Below, piece after piece: positions 38,100 through 50,399 of a stretch of 64,000 bases of DNA. Source of the DNA: Colletotrichum lupini (taxonomy: Eukaryota; Ascomycota; Sordariomycetes; Glomerellales; Glomerellaceae). The translations under genes were made by a program, and so were the position numbers. The notes below the pieces were generated by a model, which did no database searches, had not been told where the DNA came from, and was given only the letters and a program-made list of their open reading frames with translations. The stretch covers positions 1,054,001-1,118,000 of the forward strand of contig NC_064672.1 in the NCBI RefSeq assembly GCF_023278565.1. The letters run 5' to 3'. Numbering within the stretch: the first letter of the stretch is position 1; every line of letters begins with the position of its first letter.

Positions 38100-40092
38100 C
38101 TATCGATTTATAACGCCGCATAAACTAGGTTAAAATATAGTATTAAGAAAATAGCTAATTAGCTAAGTAAAATAAGACCTGCGTAGTAACGAAAGTAATA
38201 ACATTATTAACTCCTAGTAGTTTTAAGCTTACTAAAGTTATTAAGGCCTTTTTTAACGTATTTCTTATCTTATTACTTAAAGCTCGTCTTATATTTACTT
38301 ACTATTATTAATTACGTAATACTAACTCTATTATAATTCCTTTGCTATATAAAATTAGTAAGTAGAATATAGTTAGTATAATATAGCGTATATAGGACGT
38401 GAACTTTACTTTATACGCTCTTCTTAATAACCCTCTTTATAACCCGAGACCTACGTAGTTTATATTTTTATAAGTTTAGTATAGTATTTATTATAATCCT
38501 ATTAACGACGACTACGTTCTAATTAATAAATCGTATATAGGATTTTATTTTACTAAATTATATTTTTTAACGAGCCGCCGTTACTTATTATATAACTAAA
38601 CCGAGGTAATTAAGCTTAGTATATAGAGAATTTTAATAGAGTTTAAGAACCTTATAGCTAAGTAATATATTACTAACTTCTTAATATAATAAAAGTAATT
38701 TATTATTATTTTATATAAAGGCCTGCTTAGCTATTTAGCTTTTACTAAGTACTTTACGTTTAGTAAGGAATAAAAAGCTAGTAAATAACAAAAATAAGAG
38801 GGGGGAGAAATAGAAGTTATTTTAACTATAGCTATAAATATAAAACGTAAATTAAATAACGCTACCGTTATTAATAATACTAAATTTCTTAGTCTCGCTA
38901 TTCTAATTTTATAAAAGATTACTTAAATAAGTAATATATTACTTCTTAGCCTCTTAAATAGAGGAGTTACTATTATTTATTCTAAATAAGTTAAAGACGA
39001 CGAGGTTAGTTATCTACGTCTAAATAGAGGGCCTAGCGGGGTTTCTAAGTATAGTAATTAGACTACTTATAGACTTTATTAGCCTAAGCGAATTACTAAT
39101 ATATCATTAACTAGTCTCTTTACTAGCTACTACTTAGCGTTATTAAAAAAGGTCATAGTAAAAGTAATTAGGTATAAAAGTAAGACATCCGAAGACTTAA
39201 TAAAATACGCGTTAATTCAGAAATAGGAAAATTTATTCTTAAAAAAGCTATATTACGTATATTTTTACTTTAAAAACGACTAGTATATCGGTCCTTTACT
39301 AAAGACGAATAGCTAAATATAGTTATTTTAAAGGCTTTTAACGGCCGCGTCTTTATAATACTTATTAAGCGGCTTCCCCCGTCCCTCTACCACGGGTTTA
39401 CTTTACTATTTAAGGCTAGTAACGTATAAAGGATACTTTATAATACGTTATTTACCCTTACTTACTTTATAAATTAGTAAGGTATTTATAATAATATTAA
39501 ACTAGCTAATATTACTTATTTACCTAAGCGTAGCGCCATTCTTCTTAATTTTAAACTAGCTACGATAATAAATAAGAAGGAGCTACTTAGTAATACCCCT
39601 TAGTATATCCTACTTAACCTTATTATATAACGAATACGAGGGACCCTGGGTAACGTATAGGCCTTAGGTATTATAATACTCTATATTCTAAAAAAGATTA
39701 CTCTTTTAAAAAAGACTATTAAAAGTTAGCTTATCCGTAATATAATAAATCGAAATAGGGAAGCTCGTAAGCGCTTACTAAGCTAGCTTAATAACGTTAC
39801 TTACGCTAGGGTTATATTAAACCGGGCTAATATAATAGAAAATATTATTCTTAAAATACTAAAGCTTAGAATCGATTCTAGACTCTATATTTTATAGATT
39901 ATAGTTAGCGTTAAGGATTTAAAAAAAACCTTAAGTATTAAACTTTACTCCTTAAACTTATAACTATGCTTAGTTAGAGAGAAGGGAAAACTATTTAAAA
40001 TAAAAGATCTTATAAAAAAGAAAAGCTTAGTAAATAACGTCCGACTAGCTAGCTTCTTTAATATATTTAAGGAGCTATATATAACCGGGTAG
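38100..40092 (+). pseudogene. Long decayed gene, unknown family
   Basis: I do not recognise the product. This is one of the clearest non-transposon fossils: from about 39300 to a TAG at 40090-40092 a single + frame runs about 260 codons with only Gln-type stops. Examples are VILKAFNGRVFIILIKRLPP near 39320, LANITYLPKRSAILLNFKLA near 39505, LNNVTYARVILNRANIIEN near 39790 and KGKLFKIKDLIKKKSLVNNV near 39985. Upstream, after one frame change near 39.30 kb, it continues back to about 38.1 kb (VKDDEVSYLRLNRGPSGVSK near 38990; KTSEDLIKYAL near 39183). That suggests a protein of at least 600 residues. It is rich in Lys and Leu with no membrane segment. No nucleic-acid-modifying or protease motif was found. 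It could be an accessory host gene or a cargo gene of a large element. Confidence 0.5.
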
Positions 40093-43000
40093 TTTTAATT
40101 ATTATAATCGGCCGTACTATTTTTTAACTTTGCGAGTTCTGTTCGCTACTAACACTTAGTCTTAAATTAGTAAATATTAAAGCTAAGATATCTTTCTAAT
40201 TCATAATTTTTAATAACGTTTATAAAGTTATATAGTCCTTTAGGCTTTTCTTTTAAATATAGCTTTATAGCCTTATTACGCAAAGGCTTTTATAAAAACA
40301 ATTTATATATACTCTACTTAAGTAGGCACGACTCTTATATAATTATTAATACGCTTACTACCTATATAGAAAACTATTTTAGTATACCTACTTATATAAA
40401 ATACTACCTAAGTAAAGCTATTTATATATAAATACGCTCGAGTAGAGCCGCTTACGTAAGAATATACTTAAGTATACGTAAAAGTTAGCTTAAGTAGGCT
40501 TTTAGTCTAAATAGTATAACTTAAATAGAGGAAGCTACGTACTAATCGATACTAATTTTAAAATTATAATTCGTAATAAAACTAAAAATAGAGAGCGATA
40601 AGAATAAGTACGGAGGAAGATATAATAGTTATTTAATAAAAGTATATACTAAGAACTAGCTTATTTTATTTATTTCTTTCTTAGCTTCTTTTCTTACTTA
40701 ATTATAATCTTTTAATATTAAGAAATAGCTTACTTACTTCTATTTAGTTTCTTAGTAATTTATAAATACTCTTTTTCTTTTTAAATTTGTACGTAGAGAC
40801 GTAGTTTATTTAAGTATATTTAGTATAAACGCTTAGTTATTTTAGCCCTTTTTTTAGGAATATCTAGGCTAACGCTAAAATTAGAGTTATTATTTTTAGT
40901 TTCGTTTTTATTAGTACTCTTACTATTATTATTTAAATTATCCGAGCTTTTATTATTATTAATTATCTCGGTATTTAACGGCCTAATAACTACTTTTATT
41001 ATATAATTATAGTTTTTTATATTATAAGAATTACTCCTACCCCTACTCATTATATTATATAAAGACTTAGTAATATAGTCCCTAATAAACCTAATAAATA
41101 AGTAAAGAATATCTAAGCCTTTTTAACTATTAAATAAATTAATTATACTCTTAGTAATAGCCTAGATAATATTACTTATTCATAATAAAGGTTTAATAAG
41201 AAAACCGTATATATAGTATATAACTTAGTATAAACTTATTATAGTAGTAATAAGAGAGGAGGGTACTCGGTTAGAACTTTCGAAGCTAGTTTTTTTTAAA
41301 AGGGTAATTAAAGAGAGATAAAGTCGTTTTAATTATAATTAATAATCGCTACTTCTATTAAAATAGTAACATATATAAAGTCTTAGTTTATAAAGCCGGC
41401 GATATTATCTCGTTACTAATATTTCGTAATTCTTTTTATTTAAACGAGCGAAGATTATGGCTTTTATAATCGTTTTTAATAGCCCTATAACCTCGTTTTC
41501 CTTAGTTAATAATAGTATTACTATTTTATAAAGAGATAGAAGTATAATTTAAAAGTAGAGTAAGAAGTATAATAACCTCTATTTTAAGGTCTTTTATTTT
41601 ATTTAATAACATAGTAAAAGCGTTAATTAAGAAATTAAGAGTAGAGCTTATTATAACAATAGACTCCTTATAGAGTTAGGTATTACGGGATAGCTTTTAG
41701 AGAGGATTTATAATATAAGTATTTCTACCGAACTTTAAAATATAAATTTAGGTCTTACGACTACTAACTCTATAGTATAAGTCTTATTATAAGTATTATT
41801 ATAAGAGCTATTAATCTTATTATTAGCTAAGCTATTAGTATTATAGTTTTAATAAGTTTTACTACTCTTACTTATCTCTTTATCTATAATAACTAAATAA
41901 TATTCCTTAGTCCTAACCTACTTTATATTTTAAATATAAGTTACTTATTTATATTTTTATTATTAAAGAGAGAACTTATTAAGTAGAGTTATTTTATTAT
42001 ATATCTAACTAGGCTAGAAGCTATAAAAAAGTCTTTAAGTAAAAAACTTACCTCTTTCTAAGAGGCGACTTTCGTAAAATAGTTAAGTAAGGGTATATAA
42101 AGTAACTAGCGTTTTAAATATAGCTAGGTATTATTAAAAAAGAAGGGTCTAGTCGTTATTATTATAATATTATCTATCTTAAAGGGTAATATTAAGGCTT
42201 ATATAGTTTATACGATTTTAGTTATATTAAGACTTTTATATTAATTAAAATTAGCGTTAAAATTAGGAAAGTTATAAAAATCGCTTACTAATCGTTGGTT
42301 ATTACTTAAAAAGAGGAATGCGATAGAAGTATACTTAATATATAGCTAATTATTTAGGCTTATATTACCCTTAGATTTTTAATATTTCGTTTAAGCGTAA
42401 TTAAGCTAGTTTGTAAGAGGAGTAATTATAGCTACTACTACTCTCTACGCTGTCGTTAGCGTTTTAATACTTATGCTCTATTCTTTTATAAAGCCTTCCT
42501 ATAGACTTAATATTTAGCTATTTAAACTATAGCTTAACTATTATTAACCAAAAAAGAAACGTCAAGTTAAGGGTTTTAATATAAGCTAGCTAGTATAAAA
42601 ATAAAGAAAGGAGGGTATTATATAGGACGTCCGTTATTTATATAGTAATAGGTCCCTATTTAGAGGTACGATAACTAAGCTAAATAATCCGCTTATTAAC
42701 CTACCAAAGAGCCTATAGCTTCTATATTTATATTAGAACTTAAAGCTAAGGAAGGTTAGCGTACTAACGTAACGTAATTACTTAATTATATAAAGTCCTA
42801 AATAATAAAATATTCCTTTTTAAGCCTAGCTTATATCCTTAAAATATTAATAAGCTCCCCCCGCTTTTTATTATTAATATTTCGTTTTATTAAAAGATAG
42901 TTATAATAGTAAACTTACTAAGCTAACTATTTACTAAGGGATATATAAGATTATAGCCCTAAGCTTATAGCTAAGTCTTACGAGCTATATTACTAACTTT

Positions 43001-44469
43001 AAAATAAGCTAAGACTATTTTAATTACTAAGGGCGCTCCTAGCGGTATAAATTATAATTATTAATCTAAAATTTATACTTATTTACTAACGCGGGCGTTC
43101 GGCCTTAGAATTATATTAAAAAAGGCTTATCTAGCTAAACTCGACCCTCCGTCGAGCTTAGTAAACGTTTTAATTAGTATAATTACCTATACTTTAATAT
43201 AAATAAAAAGGTTATTTACCCCTTTATTATCCGGGCTAATTATATAATACGTTATATATAATATTAAATAAGCTACATAATAAGCTTATTTTATTAGAAT
43301 ATAAAACAGGGCTCGTAATTAAATAACCTTAGGATTATTACGCTAGCGCTTTAGGATATTCTTAAGCTTCTTAGTACTTATTATTTTATATATATAATAT
43401 AATTAGTACTAGAGCCGTTCTATTAAGAGCCGAGATTAAATAGAGCCGGATACTTAGTATATTAAAATAAGAATTGCCTTTTTAAGTAATTTGATTAAGC
43501 TAAAGAGCTAGCTTAATTAGAACTTTTAAATAAAATCTAGCTATTTATTTTGCTTATTCCTAAATATAAGTACGGAAACGACGAGCTTCAAAATATAGCT
43601 ATTATACTTATAGTATAAGATTATCCTGATTTAAAAATATTATTATTAATAAGCTCTTACCCCTCTTTTTATAAGAGTATTATTATATTTATAGCGCCGT
43701 CCCCTAGGAAATTATAGTATTATAAAGACCTTTACGACTATATATAGCCGTTCTTAAGAGCCCTACTTTAGCTAAATATTCCGTAGGTTATTATTTAATA
43801 ATAGAGCGTTTAGTATGCTTTATCTCGGATATACGAGGCCGTCCTTATTATTATTACTTTACTAAAGGCGGGCGATAAGTCTAGGCTATAGTCGAGACGT
43901 AAACTACTTAATAAGGTAGTTTTATTAATACTAACTATTATAACCCCTAACTAATACGTCCTAAAGCGTAAGAAACCCTGAATAAAATAGATATTACCCT
44001 CTCTTAGCTCGTAAATAAGCTAAAAACTAATTTCCGTAGCATATACGAAGTTTCTTTTTACTACTACTAATACTCTAACTATTAATAAAGTAGAAAGATT
44101 ATTAGTTCCTAAATATAATAATTCGTAATTAACACCTACCTCCCCTCGCTAAAAAAAGGGCTAAGACTAAGGGCCTCCCCCCGAGCGCTTATTATAATAC
44201 TTAATATAGTATATTAAAATAATACGACGTCTCGGACTATTATTTACGGTTATATAATCTTATAGCGCCTTTTATAATTACTATTTATTTCCTAAATCTT
44301 AAGTTTAATAGTAAAACGAGGTAGATATAGCTAAATAAGTAATAGGCCTACGAGGATAGGTAATGGGCCCGCTAGGCGCTTCGCTAGGCGTTTTTAATAT
44401 TGAATATTAGTAATTAATAAGAAGAGTAGACGTAAAATACCGGACGAGGGGTAACGAAATCGCTAGAAG
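40093..44469. other. RIP-degraded DNA, no gene resolved
   Basis: This includes 40310-40510, where the motif cttaagta recurs several times, and 40820-41050 (minus), an ATG-started frame of 76 codons that is Asn/Lys/Ser-rich with a PKKRAK-type basic patch. The Asn richness is what RIP makes from Asp codons, so I do not call a gene. Short open stretches between 43.5 and 44.4 kb on both strands could not be assigned. Confidence 0.4.
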
Positions 44470-47050
44470 CGGCTATATACTAAAGGAATTAGTAATACCA
44501 TTATAATAAAATAGAGCAAAGCCTACTAAATAGGACGTACTATACTTAATATTAATATAACTACTATAAGTAATTAGAAGTACTAATATAGGTTTACTTT
44601 TAGCTAGCTTTAGTTAACTTTAGTAAAAACCTAGGTTTATTACCTAGGCCGTTATAAAGGATAAAAGTTAAAAAAAGGCTAAGATTATATAAAGATCGAA
44701 GTAAAAGGCGTATATAAATAGGGCCGATAAGAGAGCTAAGTAGCGTAAATAAATATAATAAAAATGAAGAGATATAAAAAGAACTTTCAAGTATATTAAC
44801 AGGTTAAGTAGAGTAAGCGCTCTTTTATAAGCTTATAAAAACGGCGAGGGCTAATATAGCTAAGAATTACTTAATATAATAAGTACCGAAAATAGTATAT
44901 TAAAACTACTATCTCTAAAGATAAGCAAGCCGTCTCTTTATTTACGTATAGATTCTATGCTATTATTAAGCATAACGTTTAATAGTATTACGAGACTATC
45001 TCTACCCGTATCGTATATACCTTTTTTAATTAGCTTCTTAATTAGAAAGTCGGTAAGGACGGTAAAAGAAAATATAAAATTAAAAAGAAAAGCTCGCTAA
45101 GTATATACTAAAAGGTCTTTTAACTCGTATTCGAGAGAGCTATAAGTAATAAGATTAATCTAACGTTAAATTAAAGTATATATAGGGAAGTTATCTCTCT
45201 TAGACCTAAGCCGGTCCTATAACTAACTAATCTAGGTTTTATAACGTTTATTAAAGAGGTACGGTCTAGATAATTAGTAACGAGCTAATTATTATATAGT
45301 AATAAAAGACTTAATATAGTAAAATAAAACCACGCTTAGTATAATAAAAAAGTTCTTTAAACTTAAAAAAATACGTATCCTTATTATACTCTTTCTCCTC
45401 TTACTAACTCTTACTAATCCTTAATTAATAATAACGCTTAACCTACGATTTAAAAACATTTAGGTCGCTTTAATAAGGGACCTAGAGGGCGGGCTATATA
45501 AGCTTTTTTTATAGTTTACTCCTAAATTTACTAAAACCTATATTAATAATAAGAATAATAAGTATGCTACTATTTTAGTATAAGTGCCGCGGTTAGCTAA
45601 TATCTTAGGAGAATATTTATAATCCTTAAAATTATATTTAATCCGTCCTTACTCTTTAGCCCTTACGTTTTCTTATTAAGTATTATTTTCCGTTACCGAG
45701 CTTTTTATATATTAAGTCTACTTTTACCGTATTATTTTTAAAGCCTTAATATATATGTTACTAAGCGAGAGCTTCCCTTATTATTAAGGGAGGACCTTAA
45801 CTAGACTTTTATTTTTTATTAAGCTATTGAGACGTTAACGGGTTATTAAATATCTTATAACGAACGTATATTTTATAATATAATAGCGGCCTAGATTAAG
45901 AGAATGAGTAAATATATAGGGCTCGAGGACCCTATAATAGCTTATAATCTATACTATAACGCTACTAATACGTTTAATTAGAGTAGTCTATTATACTTAA
46001 TTCCTTATACTAGCTATACTAACTATTATTATAATCGACGTTAGCGAGGCTTTAAGACATTTAGTTACAGGATATAATAACTCTGACCCTTTTTAAAAGT
46101 ACTATTTTGGGCATAACGTCTCTATTAATCTCTAGGGTATTATTTATAAATAGAAGCTTTAATAAGAACTTCTTAAACAGTCCTATAATATTAGCTACTC
46201 TATTTCTTAGCGCCGTCCGATCGACCTAACGATAGAATAGTCTACTTTTATTATAATATATTTAATAATAAGAGCGCTTATAAAAGCTATTTAAAAACTA
46301 CTTCTAGGCTTTAAAAAGTATAAAAAAGCTAAAAAGATAGTACCTAAAGAAAAGGAGAGACTTAAAAGAGATTTAAAATAGTAAATTAAGGACAAATAGA
46401 CTAATAAATAAGCTATAGATAATATTAAATACTAAATTTATAGCGTTAGGTTTACTAAACTAATAATAATAGATCCTTATTACCTTTAGAAACTAATATA
46501 AAAGCGATTACTTACTAAGCTTATAGCCCTAGTTATTATAATATTAAAAGGGTAGTATTATTAAAAAGACGATATTATTAAAGGAGTATTTATGTATTAT
46601 TTTATTTAAAAAGGATATACGGTGCGCCGGCCCTAATATAAGCTAGTAGAGGGCCTATTTACCTTTTTATTAAGCCGCTTATAAGAGAGTACCCTTTAAT
46701 ACGAAGCTATATTATCTATATTTATTATTAATAAAAAAGAGTAGCTAAGACGATACTTCGTATGTATTAGTTAAGCTTTATATTTACTTATAAATAACGA
46801 ATAGTAGTTAAACGAACTTATATATAAGTTCTATATTTCTAATAACTCAACTAAACGTTTTAAACAAAAGTATTTTAATAAAGTTATAAACTATAGTTAA
46901 GTAAACTATAAGGTTTATAATATAGTTCTCGATTACAAAATATATTTCTAGCGTTATGCTCTAAATATCTACGGTACTATTTTATACGTATTAGCTATAT
47001 TACTAAGAAGAAGTTTTAAAAAGACGATATTATATAGAGCGAAGCTAATA
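44470..47050 (+). pseudogene. Decayed DUF3435/FluG-type protein with C-terminal C2H2 fingers
   Basis: Assigned from several collinear landmarks of the DUF3435 family, a tyrosine-recombinase-like group common in fungi. SLNIYVTKRELPLLL near 45747 lies in the linker before the core. IIAYNLYYNATNTF near 45937 sits where the family has a Y-LRRG-N-A box. VSEALRHLVTGYNNSDPF at about 46033-46090, then KYYFGHNVSINL, matches the V--LMGH--S-TF---Y segment with its His and final Tyr. RRPIDLT is near 46213. KEKERLKRDL at about 46346 is followed by an Ile/Lys/Gln helix, as in the family's C-terminal coiled region. At about 46800-46990 two decayed C2H2 fingers are readable (YKVYNIVLDYKIYFQRY, with Cys and His turned to Tyr). 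A frame change near 46.0 kb may be an indel or an intron. The N-terminal limit is uncertain. It converges with the minus-strand fossil at 47354. Confidence 0.65.
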
Positions 47051-47353
47051 CGAACCTAATATTTTATACGTACGTACTTCTTATAATATAATATATTACT
47101 TTTAAAATAGTACTTTACGGAATAGTTATTAAGAATCTTAACCAGCGAATAGTATAGTAATACGTAAGTATTATCGGAGTTATATAATTTTATAACTAAT
47201 AAATACGGGTCGTAGTAACGCCGTAGCGCTATATGTTACGGGATTACGTACTAGGGTAATACTAAGGGTATTACGAGTTAGCGAATTTATAACTCCTTTT
47301 TTTATAATAACGCGCCGCTTATATAGCGCAATCTCACTTTCCTTTTCTTTACT

Positions 47354-49420
47354 TTATATTTCATATTTAGATCTAACTTATAAGTTATTATAATCTATTT
47401 ACTACTTTAAACTAAATCTCTATAATCGTAACCCTTATACTATACCAATATAAGGATAGCTATAGGCCTCTTATACTTTATATAACTAGCTATTTATATT
47501 TACTCCGTATACCTAAATTTCTAATATATTAAGTACTTAGAACTATTTATATATTACCTCTAATTTAAGAATAAAATAAATATAGAAACTATTTTATATA
47601 ATAGCGGATAATAAAGGCTATAGGGTTTATAATATATTTCTTATCGAATAGGTATTCTCTATAACTAGCTTAGTATTAGGACGACGATTTTTATATAAAG
47701 AGCGACGCTACTAAAAGGACGATTCTAAGTCCGGTTTACTTTAAAAGTTTACCCCCCGTAGCCTTTTACAGTCTTACTATACTTAATATAATTAGTTTAT
47801 AGTTATTAAGCCCTTCTATTTAACTTCGATATATTATATAAATATACTTAGTTATATATATTATAGATTAATAAATAATATAAAGATAGGGGCTAGCGGA
47901 GGATTTAGTAGTTTCGAGGATTCTTTAACGCTATTAAGTTAAGTACTATTAAAGGGCTTTATTAAAATATATATTACGTAGTACTAATATAACCTACTAC
48001 ATAGTAACTTAACGTACGTCTTCATACGAGGAATTTTAAGTTAAATAGTAGAAGTTTAATTATTATAAACTATAGGGTAACGACGATATATCGAAGGATT
48101 ACTAAGGCGAGGTAGATTTAATAATCGACTTAATAAGTAAGTACTTACTTAGTAGTATCCTCTAGAGAGCGAAGACGACGTAGTATATAAATATAGAGTA
48201 AATAATATTTAACTTCTCTATTTTATTTAGTGAAATAACTAGTCCGGATAATAGTACGGTAGTATATATTAAACCGGTTATAAAATAGACTATAGAGTAA
48301 CCGTAACGATTTCAATATTACGGTACTAAAAATGGATTATAAGCCTTAGCTACTATTTAAGACTATTTTATAAATAAAGATTAATAAGAGGATCGAATTA
48401 ATTCCTAGGTATTTACCGTTAGGAGCGATAGTCTAGTAGTAGATAGATTATTAGTAATACGAGGTAGTAGAGGCGTTAATACCTATATACTAGCCGTTAC
48501 TAAATACTAAAAGATTTTAAATAGTCGATCTTACCTATCTATAATAGATTTATACTAACCAGAAGAATCGGGTAAAAGGGGAGAGAAGGCTTAGTATTAG
48601 TTTATTAAACTAAAAGGAACGGGTATACGTAGCTATATTATAGTACTACGTCTTAATTAACTAGGATTTTTTAAGTACCTAAGCTTAGATAGTTAATTAT
48701 ATACCCCGTAAGTACTTAGTAATTAAGCTTTAAATATAGCTATAGTATACTACGCCTAATTACTATAAATATATAAGTTAAAATATAAACTCGACGAGAT
48801 TAGCTAACCTAATAATTAAGTATAATACGTATAGTACTCAGTAGCTTATAGTTATTAGTAAGTAAGATTAGGATTATTACGAGTTATTAAAAGAGGATTA
48901 GTAAACGGTTAGCTATATTATAAAGTATAAATAAGAAAGTATTTTAGTTTAAATAAGCGCTAAATAGGTTACAGCCCGTCTAACTAAGAGATTAAGTTTA
49001 TAATACTAATTAAATATAGGCTACTTAGAGAAGGTAGCGTAGTTAGTTAAAGTAAAGCTATAGTATATTATTTAGTTAGTAAGCGGTAAACGAGTTCGAT
49101 ATAAAGCCCTAGGTAGTAAAGCTAATAAAACTTAAGTTAGCGATATTTTAAATAAGTAGTAGAATAGGTAGTAAAAACGTTACCTAAAGGACGTAGTATT
49201 AAAAAGGCGGTATTATTATATAGTCCGGGCTTTATATAGGGCTTTACTCTCTTTATTAAATTTTATAATAAAAAGCTCGAATATTCTATACTACTTTAAG
49301 TAGGCGGTATAATAAAGTATATTACTTAGCTATTTTAAGTAAGTAGTAATTACGAATAACCTTCCCCTTAGCCCCGTATTTAGTATTAAATCGTTATTAA
49401 GTAATAAAGTAATATAGACG
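47354..49420 (-). pseudogene. Long decayed minus-strand gene, unknown family
   Basis: I do not recognise the product. Reading the minus strand from about 49.42 kb to a TAA at 47354-47356 gives a frame of more than 600 codons with scattered Gln-type stops. Legible parts include KFNKESKALYKART near 49.25 kb, SSLSRGYYQVSTYLLSRLL near 48.16 kb, RLYQYYVIYIFIKPFNS near 47.97 kb and VYGVNINSQLYKVQEAYSYP near 47.50 kb. It ends tail to tail with the DUF3435 fossil, about 300 bp apart, so the original gene order seems kept. The composition is Leu/Ser/Tyr-rich with no clear domain. The Tyr excess is partly a RIP product (Cys and His to Tyr). Confidence 0.45.
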
Positions 49421-50399
49421 CTTTACTAAAATTAGCTTAAGCGTAGTAATAAAGTATAGGATACCCTTGCGTTTCTAAAACTAGTCGGGCTAGGGTTACC
49501 TAAATACCTTTTAAAGGCTAGATACTACTTATTTTTAATTTCTTATAAACTAATAAACTATTATAAAGGAAATAGCCGCCCTTATCTTAAATTATTATAC
49601 TACTACTAACTATATTAAAGATTTATTACATAGCCTTATAAAAGCTACGTACGAGTCTCTAATTATATATACTAATAATAATACGAATTCTCAATTATAT
49701 TTTATATAATACGATATCTATACGACTTTACGAGGACTTTAAAAACTACGATATAATAATCGAAATACTAGTTCCTAAATCTATTTTAACCTCTTCGAGC
49801 TAGTACTATTATAAATTTATAATATTCTTATAATTGAACCTAGAATATAGTATAAAAATAGCTTAGGTAACGTAAGCCTAGAATACCGGACTACCTCTGG
49901 TAGAGCTTAGTAAGAATAAAAAGAGTTCGTTTACTTATCACTATTTAATTACTAAGGTCGTTATATAATAATTACTAATATAAGATTGAGAATAAAGCTA
50001 GCTAAAGGAGTAATAAAATAACTTATTAAAATTTATAATAATATAATTTATATTCTACTTATTTAATACGTTCTTTGACCCTAGAGGGCTTATATTACCT
50101 ATTTTTATCTTATACTTTTTAATCCGTATTAACCTCTTTTTAGATCTTAAAGTTAGTATTTTAAGTAATCTAAAAAATCTTTTAAAAGCTTATTTTCTTA
50201 GCGAATTTTACGTAAAAGTAAGCCTCGTGTTATTTATAACCGAGCTAACCGAGCTAGCTTAAGGGAGTACTTTTTCTTTTAAATAGGCTATTTTTATTTA
50301 AAATATATAAAAGCTCTTAATAGCGATATATCCTAGTTTAGAATTAACTTTTATAAAGTAAATAATAAGAATCCGGCCCCTATAATACTAGTAGAGGGC
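49421..50399. other. RIP-degraded DNA, no gene recognised
   Basis: Between two fossil frames. Short open stretches exist on the + strand but no landmark was recognised, and no repeats were found. Confidence 0.4.

Noticed and set aside
40310..40510. Recurring cttaagta motifs as a MITE or binding-site array
   Set aside because: The motif is palindromic and common in TA-rich RIPped DNA; spacing is irregular and the ends do not form TIRs.
40820..41050. ATG-started minus-strand frame of 76 codons, rich in Asn, Lys and Ser, with a basic patch
   Set aside because: Asn excess is what RIP makes from Asp codons. There is no family resemblance, no upstream or downstream context, and the ATG may be a chance survivor.
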